From assembly GCA_902470455.1 (NCBI GenBank), contig CABRGI010000027.1:1-8653 (forward strand): a DNA stretch of 8,653 nt, read 5' to 3'. This DNA is from an uncultured Parvimonas sp. GTDB taxonomy: Bacteria > Bacillota > Clostridia > Tissierellales > Peptoniphilaceae. Numbering within the stretch: position 1 is the first letter of the stretch; the number at the start of each line of letters is the position of its first letter. Of the stretch, positions 6,348 through 8,653 are shown one piece after another. The notes under the pieces are model-generated. The model made no database searches and was not told the origin of the DNA. It saw only the letters and a program-made list of their open reading frames with translations. The position numbers and the translations under genes were made by a program.

Positions 6348-6527
6348 ATTATACCATAATCACTTTTTGATTATTTTTTTATGGTAATTATGGTGAAATA
6401 AAGGTGATCATAATACTTTGTTGCTACATATTATATCATAATCTCCTTTTTAATTATTTTTCTAAGGACGATTATGATGAAATTATTATAGATTTAAACA
6501 AAGTTTAAATCTATAATAATTATATCA
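6348..6527 (-). promoter_or_regulatory. Three repeated extended -10 boxes (TGnTATAAT)
   Basis: On the minus strand TGATATAAT occurs at 6519-6527 and 6430-6438, and TGGTATAAT at 6348-6356, at corresponding positions of the tandem repeats. Each is a full extended -10 element. No good -35 hexamer lies 17 bases upstream of any of them. In the two left copies the box overlaps one arm of the repeat's dyad, as an operator would. Promoter activity is inferred only; such words arise more easily in AT-rich DNA. Confidence 0.35.
6475..6527. repeat. Perfect 19-bp palindrome with 3-base loop
   Basis: Arms 6481-6499 and 6503-6521 are exact reverse complements with loop AAA. After one mismatch the pairing continues for five more positions (6475-6479 with 6523-6527, one wobble). 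Neither strand shows a T run right after the stem, so it is not an ordinary terminator. It is the longest dyad in the window and overlaps the right-most TGATATAAT box. Confidence 0.85.
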
Positions 6528-6584
6528 CACCCTAACATTATAAAAAAGGGAGTTTTCCTTATTTTTCAAAGTTTTCTTAAAAAT

Positions 6585-6619
6585 TTCATAAAAAAAAGTG
6601 TGGAAATCTTCCACACTTT
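6585..6619 (-). terminator. Intrinsic terminator of the solute-binding protein gene
   Basis: An 11-bp perfect stem (6595-6605 with 6609-6619), G-C rich in its middle, closes on a 3-base loop. Seven or more T residues follow on the minus strand. It lies 14 bases past the stop codon and is the strongest terminator in the window. A T-rich stretch on the other side could let it act both ways. Confidence 0.92.
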
Positions 6620-6632
6620 ATTTTAATTATTT

Positions 6633-8432
6633 CTATTTATCCACATCTGGAGATTCTTTAGTTAATTCTATGTCAGAATTTCTAAATGGAGTTTGTCCTT
6701 CTTTTGGTAATGAAATATCATATTTCTTAACTCTGTTGTTTACGAATGATTTAGTTGTACTTGAGAATGTAGGAATTACAATAGCTTGTTCAGTAACTAA
6801 ATACTTACTTAAGTCAGTGTAATGTTTTAATCTAACTTTAGGATCAGTATTGTCAAGAGTTACGATGTCAGCTAATAACTTATCTAATTCTGGAGAAGTA
6901 AATCTTTGGAAGTTGAATACTTCATGTTTTCCGTAGAAACCACTTGGGTCAGGGTTTGAACCAGTGTTCCAACCACCTTGGTAAACATCTATTTCAGGAT
7001 CATCTGCTTCAAGTTTTTCATAGAAAGAGTTAAATTCGATTAATCTTCCAGTTACAAGTTGAACATCAAGTCCTATTGCTTTCCATTGTTGTATATAGAA
7101 TGAAACAGTAGGTTCTTGAGTAGCTCCACCTTGCATTGCAGCAAAGTTAATCTTTAACGGTTTACCATTTTTATCTTCTCTTATTCCGTCACCATTAGTA
7201 TCTTTATATCCGGCTTCATCAAGAAGTTTTTTAGCTTCTTCTAAATTGTATTTAATTCCTTCAAAGTCTTTATCATAAATAGTTGAAAACATTGGTGGAA
7301 TTATTTGATATAGAGGAATGCTTAAATTACTTTGTAATTTTTTGTTTACAGTATCTCTATCAACAGCCATAGCCATTGCTTTTCTTAAATTCTTATCAGC
7401 CATTTTTGCATTAGGATCAGTTACAACTTCGCCTTTTTCTTTATCGTATTTACCTAATTTGAATGAGATATAGCTATATCCACCAGTATAGTTGCTAGCG
7501 ATTTTACCATTCTTTAAAGCTGCAAATTTTTCATATAAATCTGAACCAAATGTATCAATGATGTCATATTCACCTGATTTAGCAGCTGCAACAACTTGCG
7601 CAGATGGAACTAATTTAATTTCCATTCTTGGAGTCTTTGGCTTACCAAATGCATAGTATGGGTTAGCTTCAGCTATAACTTGTTGTCCTGGAACAATTTC
7701 CTTAATTACATAAGCACCACATGATAATGGATGTTTTCTTGTAGCATCATGTGATTCTTGTTCTTTAACAGGAATGTCTTTATAAACATGATCTGGTACA
7801 GGATTGTAAGGAATTCCCTTACCCCAGTAAATTGAATGGTCAAATTCTTTAAAGTTAATTTCTAAAGTCTTATCAGTTAGAACTTTAACACCTGAAACTG
7901 TATCAGATTTTCCTTCGTGGTATTCTTTCATACCTACAACATTAAGGTAATCCCCACCAAAACGAACACCTTCATAATCTTTATGTCCAATTATTAAATA
8001 ATATCTTAAAAAGTCTTTTGCAGTAACAGGAACTCCATCACTCCAAGTAGCTTTTTCATGAATTGTGATGATTGCTTTCTTTTCTTCCGGTTTAAATTCA
8101 ACTTTACCTAAACCTGTATTTCCTAACTTTTGATCAGGGTCTCCATCAAAGAAGCCACCCATTCCAACCCAGTTCATAATACCCATATCAAAACTGTCTT
8201 GAGCGAATGCTTCGTGAAATACCCCTTTAAAAGGTGATTCCCCAATTATACCAACTTTTAAAGTTCCATTTTCAATAGCCTTTCCTTCATTTTCAACTAC
8301 TGGATTTGGTTTAAATCCTGCATCTTCTTTCTTTCCGCTGTCTTGTCCGCCTTTATTACCCTTAGCACCACAGCCTGAAAGTATCATCAAACTCGCTAAA
8401 GCTAATGCTGTTAACTTTGACGCTTTTTTCAT
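6633..8432 (-). CDS. Oligopeptide-type ABC transporter solute-binding lipoprotein (SBP family 5)
   Basis: This membrane-anchored lipoprotein should capture peptides, or possibly other ligands, outside the cell for an ABC importer. The 599-residue length fits OppA/DppA-type proteins. A lipoprotein signal (KK, hydrophobic stretch, then LSGC with Cys21) is followed by a Gly/Lys/Asp-rich linker to about residue 45. The binding domain spans roughly 57-560. It includes the family segment ATWSDGVPVTAKDF (128-141), KNLRKAMAMAVDRD (347-360), and DTNGDGIRED (411-420), a calcium-loop-like DxNxDG motif common in this family. AAGGAGG at 8440-8446, 7 bases before ATG, fixes the start. The gene is alone: it has its own promoter region and terminator, and no permease or ATPase genes of the Opp type are seen. 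Peptide specificity is by family resemblance only; nickel or sugar ligands occur in relatives. Confidence 0.93.
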   Translation of the reverse strand: MKKASKLTALALASLMILSGCGAKGNKGGQDSGKKEDAGFKPNPVVENEGKAIENGTLKVGIIGESPFKGVFHEAFAQDSFDMGIMNWVGMGGFFDGDPDQKLGNTGLGKVEFKPEEKKAIITIHEKATWSDGVPVTAKDFLRYYLIIGHKDYEGVRFGGDYLNVVGMKEYHEGKSDTVSGVKVLTDKTLEINFKEFDHSIYWGKGIPYNPVPDHVYKDIPVKEQESHDATRKHPLSCGAYVIKEIVPGQQVIAEANPYYAFGKPKTPRMEIKLVPSAQVVAAAKSGEYDIIDTFGSDLYEKFAALKNGKIASNYTGGYSYISFKLGKYDKEKGEVVTDPNAKMADKNLRKAMAMAVDRDTVNKKLQSNLSIPLYQIIPPMFSTIYDKDFEGIKYNLEEAKKLLDEAGYKDTNGDGIREDKNGKPLKINFAAMQGGATQEPTVSFYIQQWKAIGLDVQLVTGRLIEFNSFYEKLEADDPEIDVYQGGWNTGSNPDPSGFYGKHEVFNFQRFTSPELDKLLADIVTLDNTDPKVRLKHYTDLSKYLVTEQAIVIPTFSSTTKSFVNNRVKKYDISLPKEGQTPFRNSDIELTKESPDVDK

Positions 8433-8446
8433 CTTAAGTCCTCCTT

Positions 8447-8588
8447 GAGAAAAAAATTAATATTTTTCAAGATAAATCGTTTTCTAATAAGCATATCTCT
8501 CAAAAATCCCTTTTAAATTTGAGAAAATGCAATTTTACTTGAGTAAAAACCCATTTTCCAAGAAACATATCTTATCTTTACATCTAAG
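8447..8588 (-). other. 5' untranslated region of the binding-protein gene
   Basis: If transcription starts near 8582, the leader is about 150 bases. It contains a 6-bp hairpin with a TCAA loop (8533-8548), a CTCAAA/TTTGAG pairing (near 8498-8522) and a weak stem just before the ribosome site (8444-8471). No known riboswitch was recognised. Confidence 0.4.
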
Positions 8589-8597
8589 ATTATAGCA
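8589..8597 (-). promoter_or_regulatory. Extended -10 promoter of the binding-protein gene
   Basis: On the minus strand TGCTATAAT gives a perfect -10 (8589-8594) with the TGn extension (8595-8597). The -35 position (TTTTAT, 17 bases upstream) is poor, which extended -10 promoters tolerate. A/T tracts lie further upstream. The start point would be near 8582. Confidence 0.65.
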
Positions 8598-8653
8598 TAA
8601 GAGATATTAAAATAAAATGTTTTTTTTAATAAATTAATAAATAATACACATTC

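Larger units (their letters stand above)
6275..6527 (-). repeat. Three diverged tandem repeats of about 80-90 bp
   Basis: Aligned on the shared ATTATAYCA word, copies start at 6348, 6430 and 6519 (periods 82 and 89). The leftmost copy fades out near 6275. Shared words include CATAATC, ATTATTTTT and TGATGAAAT. For example, 6308-6327 and 6475-6494 match at 18 of 20 positions. Each repeat carries a dyad: 6353-6360 with 6387-6394, 6435-6443 with 6470-6478, and an imperfect 6274-6282 with 6303-6311. One pair is C-G in the middle copy (6354/6393) and T-A in the right copy (6436/6477), a compensatory change that hints at selection on pairing. It is not CRISPR-like and encodes no peptide. Confidence 0.65.
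5765..6632 (-). other. Long AT-rich gene-free region full of inverted repeats
   Basis: These 868 bases separate the binding-protein gene from mtnN and carry no ORF of credible length on either strand. Reading in the minus direction, they hold the oppA-type terminator (6585-6619), a 19-bp palindrome (6481-6521), three diverged repeats with TGnTATAAT boxes (6275-6527), nested palindromes (6188-6248 and 6108-6152), a terminator-like hairpin (6056-6084), a G+C-richer island with a possible 15-codon ORF (5978-6025), another weak terminator-like hairpin (5935-5967), and then about 170 bases of A/T tracts up to mtnN. No known riboswitch class was recognised. Confidence 0.8.

Noticed and set aside
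6275..6527. CRISPR array
   Set aside because: The repeats are long, diverged and contiguous, with no identical short repeats and unique spacers.
6637..6645. Perfect DnaA box TTATCCACA
   Set aside because: It is the last codons and stop of the binding-protein gene (Val-Asp-Lys-stop) on the other strand, and no cluster of further boxes is near; a single match is expected by chance.
6598..6822. 74-codon open frame on the plus strand
   Set aside because: Begins in the terminator hairpin and runs antisense to the binding-protein C-terminus.

Overview
The window is very AT-rich, and every gene I can support lies on the minus strand. The 5' part of a 16S rRNA gene occupies the left edge. From memory, its sequence is typical of Firmicutes and closest to anaerobic cocci of the Tissierellia (Peptoniphilaceae), Parvimonas in particular. 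The genus assignment is recall, not a search result.

Layout in plus coordinates (transcription runs right to left). 1-452: 5' end of 16S rRNA, preceded by a leader and two tandem consensus promoters (573-601 and 682-710). 722-752: terminator of an acyl-CoA dehydrogenase-family gene (769-1899) that lacks the usual C-terminal catalytic glutamate. 2011-2047: terminator of a tightly packed four-gene run: MTA/SAH nucleosidase (5084-5764), an ABC ATP-binding-like protein (4231-5082), a six-helix membrane protein (3570-4229) and glycerol kinase (2058-3560). Gaps inside the run are 1 to 9 bases. 5765-6632: about 870 bases without a recognisable gene, rich in inverted repeats, with three diverged tandem repeats, terminator-like hairpins and one possible 15-codon ORF. 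6633-8432: an oligopeptide-type solute-binding lipoprotein with its own terminator (6585-6619) and an extended -10 promoter near 8589-8597.

How the genes work together. The nucleosidase removes methylthioadenosine and S-adenosylhomocysteine. Glycerol kinase feeds glycerol into glycolysis or lipid synthesis. The binding protein captures peptides for import. The ABC-like pair between nucleosidase and kinase has no assignable substrate.

The two most unusual items are the ABC protein and the gene-free region. The ABC protein is an intact reading frame in which Walker A lysine, Q-loop glutamine, signature motif and both Walker B acidic residues are replaced. The region 6056-6527 carries repeated TGnTATAAT boxes, long palindromes and a downstream terminator, and could be an undescribed noncoding RNA or regulatory array. 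Glycerol kinase also lacks the histidine that HPr phosphorylates in related Firmicutes.
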